Translations under genes and position numbers: made by a program
DNA from: an uncultured Verrucomicrobiales bacterium
GTDB lineage: Bacteria > Verrucomicrobiota > Verrucomicrobiia > Limisphaerales > JACDHS01
Direction: 5' to 3'
Assembly: GCA_937983475.1 (NCBI GenBank)
Contig: CALJZV010000137.1
Location: 1-14,238, forward strand
DNA: 14,238 nucleotides
Notes under the pieces: generated by a model
The model's input: only the letters and a program-made list of their open reading frames with translations
Told to the model about the DNA's origin: nothing
Databases searched by the model: none
Shown: one piece after another, positions 1-7,003 of the stretch
Numbering within the stretch: the first letter of the stretch is position 1
Layout of the letters: every line of letters begins with the position of its first letter

Positions 1-15
1 GAATGCCAGACTGGC

Positions 16-219
16 TCATTTATTCATAAGCGATGGAAGAGTATCCTCCAGACTCGACAGAATACCGGCTTCATGTTTCCGGGCAGCAATGAGATGAACT
101 GCCGCTTCGTGCCAGGTTTGGCGAGCCAGGTCGGGTTGTTCCCGCGCAACGATGGCAAAAGCGTGACAAGTGATTTCATCTTCGCTGGGAGGCGTGTAGG
201 AAGGATTTCTTCGTGCCAT
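16..219 (-). CDS. Small DUF2934-like protein, 67 residues
   Basis: A 67-residue, probably cytoplasmic protein without signal peptide or membrane segment. The N-terminus is basic (MARRNPSYTPPSEDEI), followed by a helical stretch with the pattern I-x-x-H-A-F-A-I ... W-H-E-A-x-x-H-L at about residues 16-43. This resembles the DUF2934 pattern (A-x-x-I/L ... W-x-x-A-x-x-x-L), common as small proteins of unknown role in Verrucomicrobia and Proteobacteria. The match is by eye and imperfect: the usual E-x-E near the end is H-L-I. The frame stays open upstream to 363, but I chose the ATG at 219 because GAGGA lies 4 bases before it and the upstream part reads as non-coding. An AT-rich TATAAA-like element lies at 235-240. 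The gene follows galE on the same strand after 162 bases. Function unknown. Confidence 0.6.
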   Translation of the reverse strand: MARRNPSYTPPSEDEITCHAFAIVAREQPDLARQTWHEAAVHLIAARKHEAGILSSLEDTLPSLMNK

Positions 220-223
220 AATT

Positions 224-228
224 TCCTC
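224..228 (-). promoter_or_regulatory. Ribosome binding site of the DUF2934-like gene
   Basis: On the minus strand this reads GAGGA, 4 bases before the ATG at 219. It decides that start over an in-frame ATG at 234 and the longer open frame to 363. Confidence 0.5.
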
Positions 229-329
229 TTTCATTTTATAAAAACGATACATGGACGGTTTTACAGGCCCTGAAAAAACCGCAAAATCACGTTGCAGGCA
301 ATCAGAGCGCCGCCTTATCCCGGATTGAG

Positions 330-383
330 GAAAATGAGCAGGCCACCCCGGCAATTCCCTCATGTTTCCTTTTTCTCATTTTC
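330..383. repeat. 9-bp perfect inverted repeat at the galE stop codon
   Basis: GAAAATGAG at 330-338 is the exact reverse complement of CTCATTTTC at 375-383. The 36-base loop holds a small GC-rich hairpin. The right arm includes part of the galE stop codon. It could fold in the galE transcript, but the T-rich stretch lies inside the arm rather than after the stem, so it is not a classical intrinsic terminator. A 9-bp repeat at this spacing can also arise by chance. Confidence 0.4.
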
Positions 384-1353
384 AGGTCGAATAGCCGTTG
401 GGATGTTGCCGGTGCCAGGTCCATGCGGCGGCAATAATGTCATCGAGCCGCGGGAAACGCGGTGTCCACCCCAGCTCCTTACGGGCCTTGTCCGCGCAGG
501 CCACCAAACGGGGCGGGTCACCCGGTCGCCGCGGCTTTTCAACGGCGGGAATTTTTTGCCCTGTGATTTTCTCACAGGTTCTGATGACCTCACGGACCGA
601 GTAACCGTCGCCGTTGCCCAGGTTGTAAAAGCCCTGTTTGCTGGGTTCCAAAGCCAGCAGATGCGCTTGGGCAAGGTCCACCACATGGATATAATCCCGA
701 ATGGCCGTGCCGTCGGGCGTGGGATAATCCGTGCCGAATATTTCACAATGAGATGACTGGCCAAGTGGCACCTTAAGCACGTTGGGAATGAGATGGGTTT
801 CAATGCGGTGATGTTCGCCGAAACGCACACTGGCACCGGCCGCATTGAAATAGCGAAAGGCGACAAACTCCAGCCCATGCGCCTGGTGATACCAATTTAG
901 TATTTTCTCAAACATCAGCTTGGATTCGCCGTAGGGGTTGATGGGACGCTGAGGCAAATTCTCGGTCATGGGCACTTTCTCCGGGGGGCCGTACGTTGCG
1001 CAGGTGGAACTGAACACGAACTTTTTCACTTTGGATTCCAGCGCTGCGTCCAGCAGGTTCAACCCGCTGGCGACGTTGTTTCGAAAGTATTTTCCAGGGC
1101 ACGACATGGATTCGCCGACGAGGGTGTTTGCGGCAAAATGCACAATGGCTTCGGCATGGGAAGCGCGCAGCGCGTCAGCGGTTTCCTTTTGGTTCGAAAG
1201 GTTTCCCTCAAAAAACGCAGCCCGGCTGTCCACAGCCGCACGGTGTCCTTCGGTGAGGTTGTCAAACACCGTGACGGCGTGTCCACTGTTCAAAGCTTGC
1301 TCGACGAAAATGGAGCCGATGTATCCGGCGCCGCCTGCGACAAAAAGATTCAT
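382..1353 (-). CDS. galE: UDP-glucose 4-epimerase
   Basis: A cytoplasmic NAD-dependent enzyme that interconverts UDP-glucose and UDP-galactose (Leloir pathway; supplies galactose for surface polysaccharides). It is a 323-residue extended short-chain dehydrogenase, slightly below the usual ~330-340. The NAD-binding glycine motif GGAGYIG is at residues 7-13. The catalytic Ser/Thr lies in FSSTCATYG (about T117), and the YGESK motif gives Y141 and K145. FRYFNAAGA and the C-terminal RDYIHVVDLAQAH and GNGDGYSV segments are typical of GalE. The frame can start at a TTG at 1362, but the ATG at 1353 puts the Rossmann fold at the N-terminus as in the family. The sensor kinase ends 111 bases upstream on the same strand; no other galactose gene is present. 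A 4-epimerase acting on the N-acetylated sugar cannot be excluded from sequence alone. Confidence 0.94.
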   Translation of the reverse strand: MNLFVAGGAGYIGSIFVEQALNSGHAVTVFDNLTEGHRAAVDSRAAFFEGNLSNQKETADALRASHAEAIVHFAANTLVGESMSCPGKYFRNNVASGLNLLDAALESKVKKFVFSSTCATYGPPEKVPMTENLPQRPINPYGESKLMFEKILNWYHQAHGLEFVAFRYFNAAGASVRFGEHHRIETHLIPNVLKVPLGQSSHCEIFGTDYPTPDGTAIRDYIHVVDLAQAHLLALEPSKQGFYNLGNGDGYSVREVIRTCEKITGQKIPAVEKPRRPGDPPRLVACADKARKELGWTPRFPRLDDIIAAAWTWHRQHPNGYST

Positions 1354-1464
1354 GCCCGGCAAACCTATGTGAGCGCGATTTTGCCGACAACCTGAAAGAA
1401 GCCCGAATTCTGTATGAGGAAGTGACGAGGGGCAGCCAGTTGAGGGCCCGAAATTTCAGAATGC

Positions 1465-4400
1465 TCAAGATTTAATCCCAGGCAGTTCGATCCAAAAGCA
1501 ACTGCCCTTGCCCGGTTCTGACTGAACGCCGACGGTGCCTTCCATTCTTTCGACGGCTTTCATGACAATGGCCAGACCGATGCCGGTGCCCGGATAAAGT
1601 TCGGTGCTATGCAATCGCTCAAACATGCCGAAAATGCGCTCCTGATGTTCCTTGGCGATGCCGATGCCGTTGTCGCGAATGCAAATTCGTTGTTTAGATC
1701 CACGCCGTTCTGTCCAGATGTGAATGTAGGGCGTTTTATCTGCGGCGACAAATTTCAATGCATTTGAGATGAGGTTCTGTAGCACTTGATGCAGAAGAGT
1801 TTCATTGGCCCAAACTGAACCAAGAGGGCGGTCGATTTTGATTTCAGCCCTTCGGTGTTCGAATTCCGCTCTCAGGTCTTCAAGGACGTTGCTGGCAAGT
1901 TCACCAAGCTGGACGTTTTCAAACAAAAGTTTTTTATGGCTGATGTTGCCAAATTTCAGCAGGTCCCCAATCAGATTATCCATGCGGTCTACTGCTTCGG
2001 AAATGCGGCGGGAATAGGCTTTCCCCTCTTCAGTGTAAGTGTGGTGATAATCATCCATCAGCGCCTCGGTAAAACCTCTTATGGCCCGCAAGGGCGCGCG
2101 CAGATCATGAGCAATGCTGTAATTGAACGACTCCATGGTTTTGAGGGATTTCTCCAGTTTTTCGGTGCGCACGGCAATTTCTCGTTGTAACGCCAGTTCA
2201 CGTCTATGAACCGCCTTTCTCCGGCTTCTAATGGTGATTCCCACCAGGCCGCAAACGATCGAGAGGCTGAGTGCGGCGAACCATCCGGTGCGGTAAAAAT
2301 GAGGCTGAAGATTAAAATGAAGGGACGCTTCTTCCTGACACCAAAGCCCGTCATTGTTGCATGCCATGACACGCAAAGTGTATTTGCCTGGAGCGACATT
2401 CGCGTAACTGGCTTGGCGACGCGATCCGGCATCCACCCAGGTTGAGTCCACCCCATCAAGCTTGTATTTGAAGCGGACTTTCTCCGGGCATTGCAGGCTC
2501 AATGCGGTGTAGGTGAACTCCAGACTTCCTTTATTGGGTGGGATTTTTTCAAAAGAATCCGTGACTGGTCTTCCATCGACAGCCATTTGCTCAATGACCA
2601 CCGGGGGAGGGACAGTATTGTGTCGGAATGCCTTCGGATTAAAGATGGCGACGCCATTCATGGTGGCGATCCACACGCGGCCGTCCTGCGTTTTCCAGGA
2701 CGAGGGTTGGCCGATGCCATTGCACTGCGCGCGGCGCATGCCTTCGGACTTTCCAAAAGAGGTGATGCTAACGCCAAAAGCCGGATTGGCCGCATGAAGG
2801 AGAAGGTCTTTTTTTGAAAGCGTCAGAACGCCGGTTTGGGTGCTCATCCACAGGTTGCCGAAATCATCCTCCAGTATCGAAAGAATGCGGCGATTGTGGA
2901 GTTCGGGCAGCGTGTTGATGTGCTTGAATCTGCCGTCCTGGAAACAAAACAGGCCGCTGTCGGCTCCGACAAACAGGTGGCCATCTTCGCAAGCAAACAG
3001 TGCATTGGCATTGTCAGAGACAAACTTGGAATCACTCCGGTAACGGGTGACAGCCGAATCATTGATTTTTAAAAGGCCTTCGTCCCCGACCAACCAGATG
3101 CTTCTTTCCCGATCCTGGACGATCGCCTTGATGGTGTTCTTGGGCATGGGAAGAGGTTCTGGAATCATTCGATTTTTTTTAAGGCGGCTGATGCCGCCAT
3201 TGCTTCCGGTCCAGACCTGCCCGTAATGGTCTTGCATGACCGAGCGCACGACATTGAGCTTGGGGTCTTCGGAAATGAAATTGGTGAAGTTTCCGTTTTG
3301 AAGCCAGCTCAGTCCCGATCTGTCGAGCCCGATCCACAGGCCATTTTTAGGCGAGGGCCACAGCGATAATATCAACCTGCCAGGCAGACCATCTTCGGGC
3401 TTGAACGTGACCTGCTCGTTGCCTCTGATCCGGACCAAGCCACCTCCGTAGGTGCCAATCCAAATTGTGCCATTGGTTTGCTGACAGATGGAGGTGACAA
3501 TTTCCTCAGGCAGGCCATGTTCTTTCGAATAAACAGTGAACGGAAGGTTGCGCAATTGATGCAGGCCGATATGCGTGCCCACCCAAAGATTTCCCTCGCG
3601 GTCCTCGGCAACCGAATAAACAAAGGAGTTCATCTTGAATCCGGGGTCGTTCAGGCTCTCCACTTTCACGCTAGCAATTTTTTCATTTTCCACCAACTGC
3701 AAGCCTCCTTGTGTGCCCACCCAGAGCCGTCCGGAAGAATCTTCCTTTACAATGCGGACAATATTGTTGGCCAAGCCTTGCCTTTCCGTGAAGTGCCTAA
3801 TTTTGCCTTTCCAATAGCGAGTCAATCCCGATGAAGTGCCAATCCACAGCGCGCCATGCCGATCTTCGCAAAGCGTGGAGATGGCGTCACTGAGTAGGAA
3901 GTCCCTCGTTGTGTAGGTGACGAATTGAACGCCGTCGTAACGGCTCAATCCCTTGGCCGTTCCGATCCAAAGGTTTCCTTGGGAATCCTCCAAAATGGCC
4001 CGCACGGCCTCGGTGATCAGTCCTGGAGAGTTGGTGTAATTGATGAATGTGTTGTTGGTGAACCGGCAAAGACCGCCCGCAGTGCCGACCCATAAGTTGG
4101 TTTTAGAGTCTTCGAAAAGGGCAAGCACCCAATTGTGCGGCAGCGGACTGTTGTTGGTGGTGAACCGTGTCAATTGGCCATTAGCATAACGAAACATTCC
4201 CCCGTCCACGCTCGACGCCCAAATGGCGCCATCGCGTGATTCAATCAGGCCCGCGTACCACCGGCTTGGGCGTTCCGGCGTGGTCTCGCGTTCGATGTCC
4301 TGAAAGCGGATTCCGTCAAATTGGGCCAGGCCCTTGTCGGTGGCCACCAGCAGGTAACCTCGGCGGTCCTGAAGAATGGCGCGCGCGGCGGGGCTTGGAA

Positions 4401-4551
4401 GGCCGTCCTCAATCTGCCAGACGCGATGCAGAAAGGCGGCCTTTGGTTCAATGAACTGGTTGGTGACGGCGGCAGGGATGGGCAGCGCCAGGAAAAGAAA
4501 TAGGAAAAGAGCCAGAGCCCCACAGCCAGAAATTCCACGGCGTGCATTCAT
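1465..4551 (-). CDS. Two-component sensor histidine kinase with 14-blade propeller sensor domain
   Basis: A 1028-residue membrane sensor kinase. A signal peptide (about residues 1-28, long Leu/Phe core) leads into 14 tandem regulator-propeller repeats (about 59-640), many matching E-D-x-x-G-x-L-W-x-G-T-x-x-G-L. Fourteen blades fit two seven-bladed propellers. A Y_Y_Y domain (about 675-745) follows, then one membrane helix (about 756-774), a short coiled coil, a HisKA domain with phosphoacceptor H815 in SIAHDLRAPLR, and an HATPase with N-box (NLISNALKF, N930), G1 (DNGIGI, 960-965) and G2 (GTGIGL, 988-993). The propellers should lie outside the cytoplasmic membrane and the kinase inside. In Bacteroidetes this sensor architecture usually reads carbohydrates; here the ligand is unknown. 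The protein ends right after the HATPase, with no receiver or DNA-binding domain, and no response regulator gene is in the window. No clear Shine-Dalgarno precedes the ATG. The 160-base gap upstream probably holds its promoter. Confidence 0.95.
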   Translation of the reverse strand: MNARRGISGCGALALFLFLFLALPIPAAVTNQFIEPKAAFLHRVWQIEDGLPSPAARAILQDRRGYLLVATDKGLAQFDGIRFQDIERETTPERPSRWYAGLIESRDGAIWASSVDGGMFRYANGQLTRFTTNNSPLPHNWVLALFEDSKTNLWVGTAGGLCRFTNNTFINYTNSPGLITEAVRAILEDSQGNLWIGTAKGLSRYDGVQFVTYTTRDFLLSDAISTLCEDRHGALWIGTSSGLTRYWKGKIRHFTERQGLANNIVRIVKEDSSGRLWVGTQGGLQLVENEKIASVKVESLNDPGFKMNSFVYSVAEDREGNLWVGTHIGLHQLRNLPFTVYSKEHGLPEEIVTSICQQTNGTIWIGTYGGGLVRIRGNEQVTFKPEDGLPGRLILSLWPSPKNGLWIGLDRSGLSWLQNGNFTNFISEDPKLNVVRSVMQDHYGQVWTGSNGGISRLKKNRMIPEPLPMPKNTIKAIVQDRERSIWLVGDEGLLKINDSAVTRYRSDSKFVSDNANALFACEDGHLFVGADSGLFCFQDGRFKHINTLPELHNRRILSILEDDFGNLWMSTQTGVLTLSKKDLLLHAANPAFGVSITSFGKSEGMRRAQCNGIGQPSSWKTQDGRVWIATMNGVAIFNPKAFRHNTVPPPVVIEQMAVDGRPVTDSFEKIPPNKGSLEFTYTALSLQCPEKVRFKYKLDGVDSTWVDAGSRRQASYANVAPGKYTLRVMACNNDGLWCQEEASLHFNLQPHFYRTGWFAALSLSIVCGLVGITIRSRRKAVHRRELALQREIAVRTEKLEKSLKTMESFNYSIAHDLRAPLRAIRGFTEALMDDYHHTYTEEGKAYSRRISEAVDRMDNLIGDLLKFGNISHKKLLFENVQLGELASNVLEDLRAEFEHRRAEIKIDRPLGSVWANETLLHQVLQNLISNALKFVAADKTPYIHIWTERRGSKQRICIRDNGIGIAKEHQERIFGMFERLHSTELYPGTGIGLAIVMKAVERMEGTVGVQSEPGKGSCFWIELPGIKS

Positions 4552-4711
4552 GTATGCAAAAGCAGATTCACACCACCAAACGAGGTAAGCTGGTCAAATT
4601 CGGGGAGTTTGGAAAGACTGAATATTTCCCAGCAAAGTGATTGGGCGTCGCAGTGCATCCCTTGCTTTCAATTTGGCACAAGGCAATTGAACGGGGGAAA
4701 ATCAAAAAAAC

Positions 4712-5089
4712 CTAATCTTCCCGGGCTTCGTCCCCGACGCGGACATCCCCAAGCAGAATGTCGGCGACGGTGTTCAAGTCCCGTTGCGGGCCGGTGATTT
4801 TTAGTTCAGCTACTTTGAGACTGTCGCGATAGACATTTAGGCGCGTGCCCGGTGAGGGCAGTTGTGTGACGTAGCTCAGAACTGCGAACTTGGCATTGCG
4901 ATTGACTAAAACCACCTTGCCTGACGGTATCAGGTCGGGATTGATGACCGGCCTGGAGAAGATTTCCTCGGTCTTCGGTTCTGCTTTGGTGGGGGCGGGT
5001 TTTGGAGTGGCTGAATCGGCTTGTTGCGGGTTCTTTTTTCCGCAACCAATCATACATAGGCTAAACAATAGGACGGCAATCCATCGCAT
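4712..5089 (-). CDS. Small predicted lipoprotein downstream of glmM
   Basis: A 125-residue protein. Its N-terminus (MRWIAVLLFSLCMIGCGKK) is a lipoprotein signal with a lipobox ending at C17, so it should be secreted and lipid-anchored. A Pro/Ala/Lys/Thr-rich linker (about 20-45) follows, then a compact beta-rich domain (about 55-120) with V-x-L-V-N-R-N-A-K-F-A-V-L, P-G-T-R-L-N-V-Y-R, V-A-E-L-K-I-T-G-P and V-G-D-E. This resembles small beta-barrel domains that end in a G-D turn, seen in several envelope proteins. I do not recognise a named family. The frame extends upstream to 5191, but the start at 5089 exposes the lipobox at the correct distance and avoids overlap with glmM. It begins 32 bases after the glmM stop, so it is probably the last gene of the folP-cdaA-cdaR-glmM operon. 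A role in the envelope is inferred from location only. Confidence 0.82.
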   Translation of the reverse strand: MRWIAVLLFSLCMIGCGKKNPQQADSATPKPAPTKAEPKTEEIFSRPVINPDLIPSGKVVLVNRNAKFAVLSYVTQLPSPGTRLNVYRDSLKVAELKITGPQRDLNTVADILLGDVRVGDEARED

Positions 5090-5121
5090 CGCGGGGAAGT
5101 AAGCGGGGAAGCGGCGCAAAG

Positions 5122-6525
5122 TCAATCGCGCGTCACGGTCGGGGCAGAGCCAATCTGGTTTTTGATGCATGCGACAATTTGCCCGCTCCATTTTTCCAAA
5201 AGTGCCGGGTCCCTCCCTTCGAGCAACAACCGCGCTTTGGGCTCGGTGCCCGAGTAGCGCAGAAGCAACCGTCCGCCCTGCTCAGAGAGTTCGGATTCCG
5301 CCCCCCGTATCAGATCCAGCACGCCTTCCAGTTCCTTGAAGGGAATTTTCCGGCGCACGGGAATATTGACGACTTTTTGTGGAAACCGTTTCCAGCAGAG
5401 AACCAGTTGGGAGAGCAGCGCGTTGCGCGCTTTCATGATGCGCAGAATTTGCAGCGCGGCGACCAGGCCGTCGCCTGTGGTGCTGTAATCGCCGTAGATG
5501 AGATGGCCGCTTTGCTCGCCGCCGAGGTTGAATCCGCCGCGGAGCATTTCATCGATGACATTTTTGTCGCCCACGGCGGTCCTGATCATGCGCCCGCCCG
5601 CCGATTGGAGCGCGGACTCCAGACCGGCGTTGCTCATGACGGTGGCGACGACGACTTTGTCCTTCAACGCATTGTCTTGAAGCATGTCCAGGCCGGTGAT
5701 GGCCAGGATGTCGTCGCCGTCAAGCAGGCGACCGGTTTCGTCACTCAGCACGACGCGGTCGGCGTCGCCATCGTGGCCAATGCCCAGTTGGGCGCGGCAT
5801 TCACGGACTTTCCGGCAGAGTTCATCAGGATGCATGGAGCCGCAGTTTTTGTTGATGTTGATGCCGTCGGGTTGGTTGTTCAGGACGATGACTTCGGCTC
5901 CGAGCTCGCGCAGGACACAGGGAGTGGATTTGTAAGCAGCTCCATTGGCGCAATCTACCACGACGCGGAGACCGTCCAGGGTCATTTTCTTTGGAAACGC
6001 GGTTTTTGCGAATTCGATGTAACGTCCCAAAGCGTCGTCAATGCGAATGGCCTTGCCGATGTCCTCGGCAGTGGGCCGTATGCTCTCGATGGCGCCGCTG
6101 AAGACCAGTTCCTCGATGCGCTCCTCAATGGGGTCATCGAGCTTGTAGCCGTCAGCCCGGAAAAACTTGATGCCATTGTCGTCATGGGGATTGTGCGACG
6201 CGGTGATGACGATGCCGGCATCAGCGCGGAGGCTGCGCGTGACGTAAGCGACGCCCGGGGTGGGCAGGGGACCGATAAACAAAACGTCCACTCCCATGGA
6301 GAGAATACCTGAGGACAGGGCATTCTCGAGCATGTAGCCCGAAAGCCGGGTGTCCTTGCCGATTACAATCTTGTGCCGGCCTTTGCCGCGGGCGTGGCTT
6401 TCCAGGGTTTTGAAGACATGGGCGGCAGCGCGCCCGAGCTTGAGCGCGGTCTCCGCAGTGACGGGTTCCAGGTTTGCGCGTCCGCGCACGCCGTCGGTAC
6501 CGAAGAGTTTTTTGGCAATGTTCAT
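5122..6525 (-). CDS. glmM: Phosphoglucosamine mutase
   Basis: Cytoplasmic enzyme converting glucosamine-6-phosphate to glucosamine-1-phosphate, the step before GlmU in UDP-GlcNAc synthesis for peptidoglycan and lipopolysaccharide. At 467 residues it is slightly longer than the usual ~445-450. All four domains of the alpha-D-phosphohexomutase family are visible: LFGTDGVRG at 7-15; the active loop TASHNPHDDNGIKFF with phospho-serine S110; the Mg-binding loop DGDADR (D252, D254, D256); the sugar-binding loop GGEQSGH (335-341); and the phosphate-binding loop RYSGTEPKAR (423-432). The GEQSGH form together with TASHNP favours GlmM over phosphoglucomutase or phosphomannomutase, and the cdaA-cdaR neighbours support this. 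AAGAGG lies 4 bases before the ATG. The gene starts 55 bases after the cdaR stop. In Firmicutes, CdaA, CdaR and GlmM interact and GlmM dampens the cyclase. Confidence 0.97.
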   Translation of the reverse strand: MNIAKKLFGTDGVRGRANLEPVTAETALKLGRAAAHVFKTLESHARGKGRHKIVIGKDTRLSGYMLENALSSGILSMGVDVLFIGPLPTPGVAYVTRSLRADAGIVITASHNPHDDNGIKFFRADGYKLDDPIEERIEELVFSGAIESIRPTAEDIGKAIRIDDALGRYIEFAKTAFPKKMTLDGLRVVVDCANGAAYKSTPCVLRELGAEVIVLNNQPDGININKNCGSMHPDELCRKVRECRAQLGIGHDGDADRVVLSDETGRLLDGDDILAITGLDMLQDNALKDKVVVATVMSNAGLESALQSAGGRMIRTAVGDKNVIDEMLRGGFNLGGEQSGHLIYGDYSTTGDGLVAALQILRIMKARNALLSQLVLCWKRFPQKVVNIPVRRKIPFKELEGVLDLIRGAESELSEQGGRLLLRYSGTEPKARLLLEGRDPALLEKWSGQIVACIKNQIGSAPTVTRD

Positions 6526-6580
6526 TTAGCCTCTTGCTTCACAATGCCAGATTTTGAACCTGGAAGCAGTCGGTGCAAAA

Positions 6581-7003
6581 TCAGGGGGATACCTGTTCCA
6601 CGACTACGGCTCGAGGTGAGGCGTTTAAAACTGTGACGCCTTGGGGGACATGGAGCCGGACTTCCTGATTGGTCGAGGGCAGGGGGCGCGCATTTGCCAG
6701 TTCCACGTAAGCTTTGAAATCCTCTTTGGAAAATTTTCTCAGGATGGCCGATTCTCCTGTGATCATGATTTCGATGGTTTCGGGGGTGACTTTGAAGATG
6801 CGCGCATCGCCGGGGTGCTTGAGCACGCGCACAAGCACCTCCACGTTGTCCTGCACGACGGGGTTGAGGATCGGCACGTGGCCGATTCCAGTGTCGCTAA
6901 GGCTGCCATATTTAATGACAAACCAAACAACCGTAGCAAGAAACACCGAGGACAGTTTTAGCCAGAAATTGTGCCGCACCAAGTCGCGTAAGGCCATGGT
7001 CAT
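6581..7003 (-). CDS. cdaR: YbbR-domain protein, probable CdaA regulator (CdaR-like)
   Basis: A 140-residue membrane-anchored protein. A short basic cytoplasmic N-terminus (ALRDLVRHNFWLKL) is followed by one membrane helix (about 13-30, LKLSSVFLATVVWFVIK), then an extracytoplasmic part with one YbbR domain (about 68-137; VTPETIEIMITGE and V-x-L-x-V-P-x-G-V-T-V). Firmicute CdaR proteins usually carry three or four YbbR domains, so this is a minimal form. In those bacteria CdaR binds the membrane cyclase CdaA and modulates c-di-AMP synthesis. The same role is inferred here from domain and position. The start overlaps the cdaA stop by 4 bases (ATGA), with AAGGAG 5 bases upstream; an ATG two codons further in is a possible alternative. 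glmM follows after 55 bases. Confidence 0.87.
   Translation of the reverse strand: MTMALRDLVRHNFWLKLSSVFLATVVWFVIKYGSLSDTGIGHVPILNPVVQDNVEVLVRVLKHPGDARIFKVTPETIEIMITGESAILRKFSKEDFKAYVELANARPLPSTNQEVRLHVPQGVTVLNASPRAVVVEQVSP

Noticed and set aside
360..878. A 172-codon minus-strand frame overlapping galE
   Set aside because: It is out of frame with the well-supported galE and its Arg/Pro/Ser-rich product looks like a shadow frame.
4672..4735. Possible intrinsic terminator after the lipoprotein gene (T-rich run after its stop)
   Set aside because: A T7 run follows the stop on the minus strand, but the nearest GC stem is short (3-4 bp) and too far from it, so I do not call a terminator.
5179..6312. 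A 377-codon open frame on the plus strand
   Set aside because: It lies fully antisense to glmM, whose motifs are all intact, and its translation has no recognisable domain; it is explained by the codon bias of glmM.
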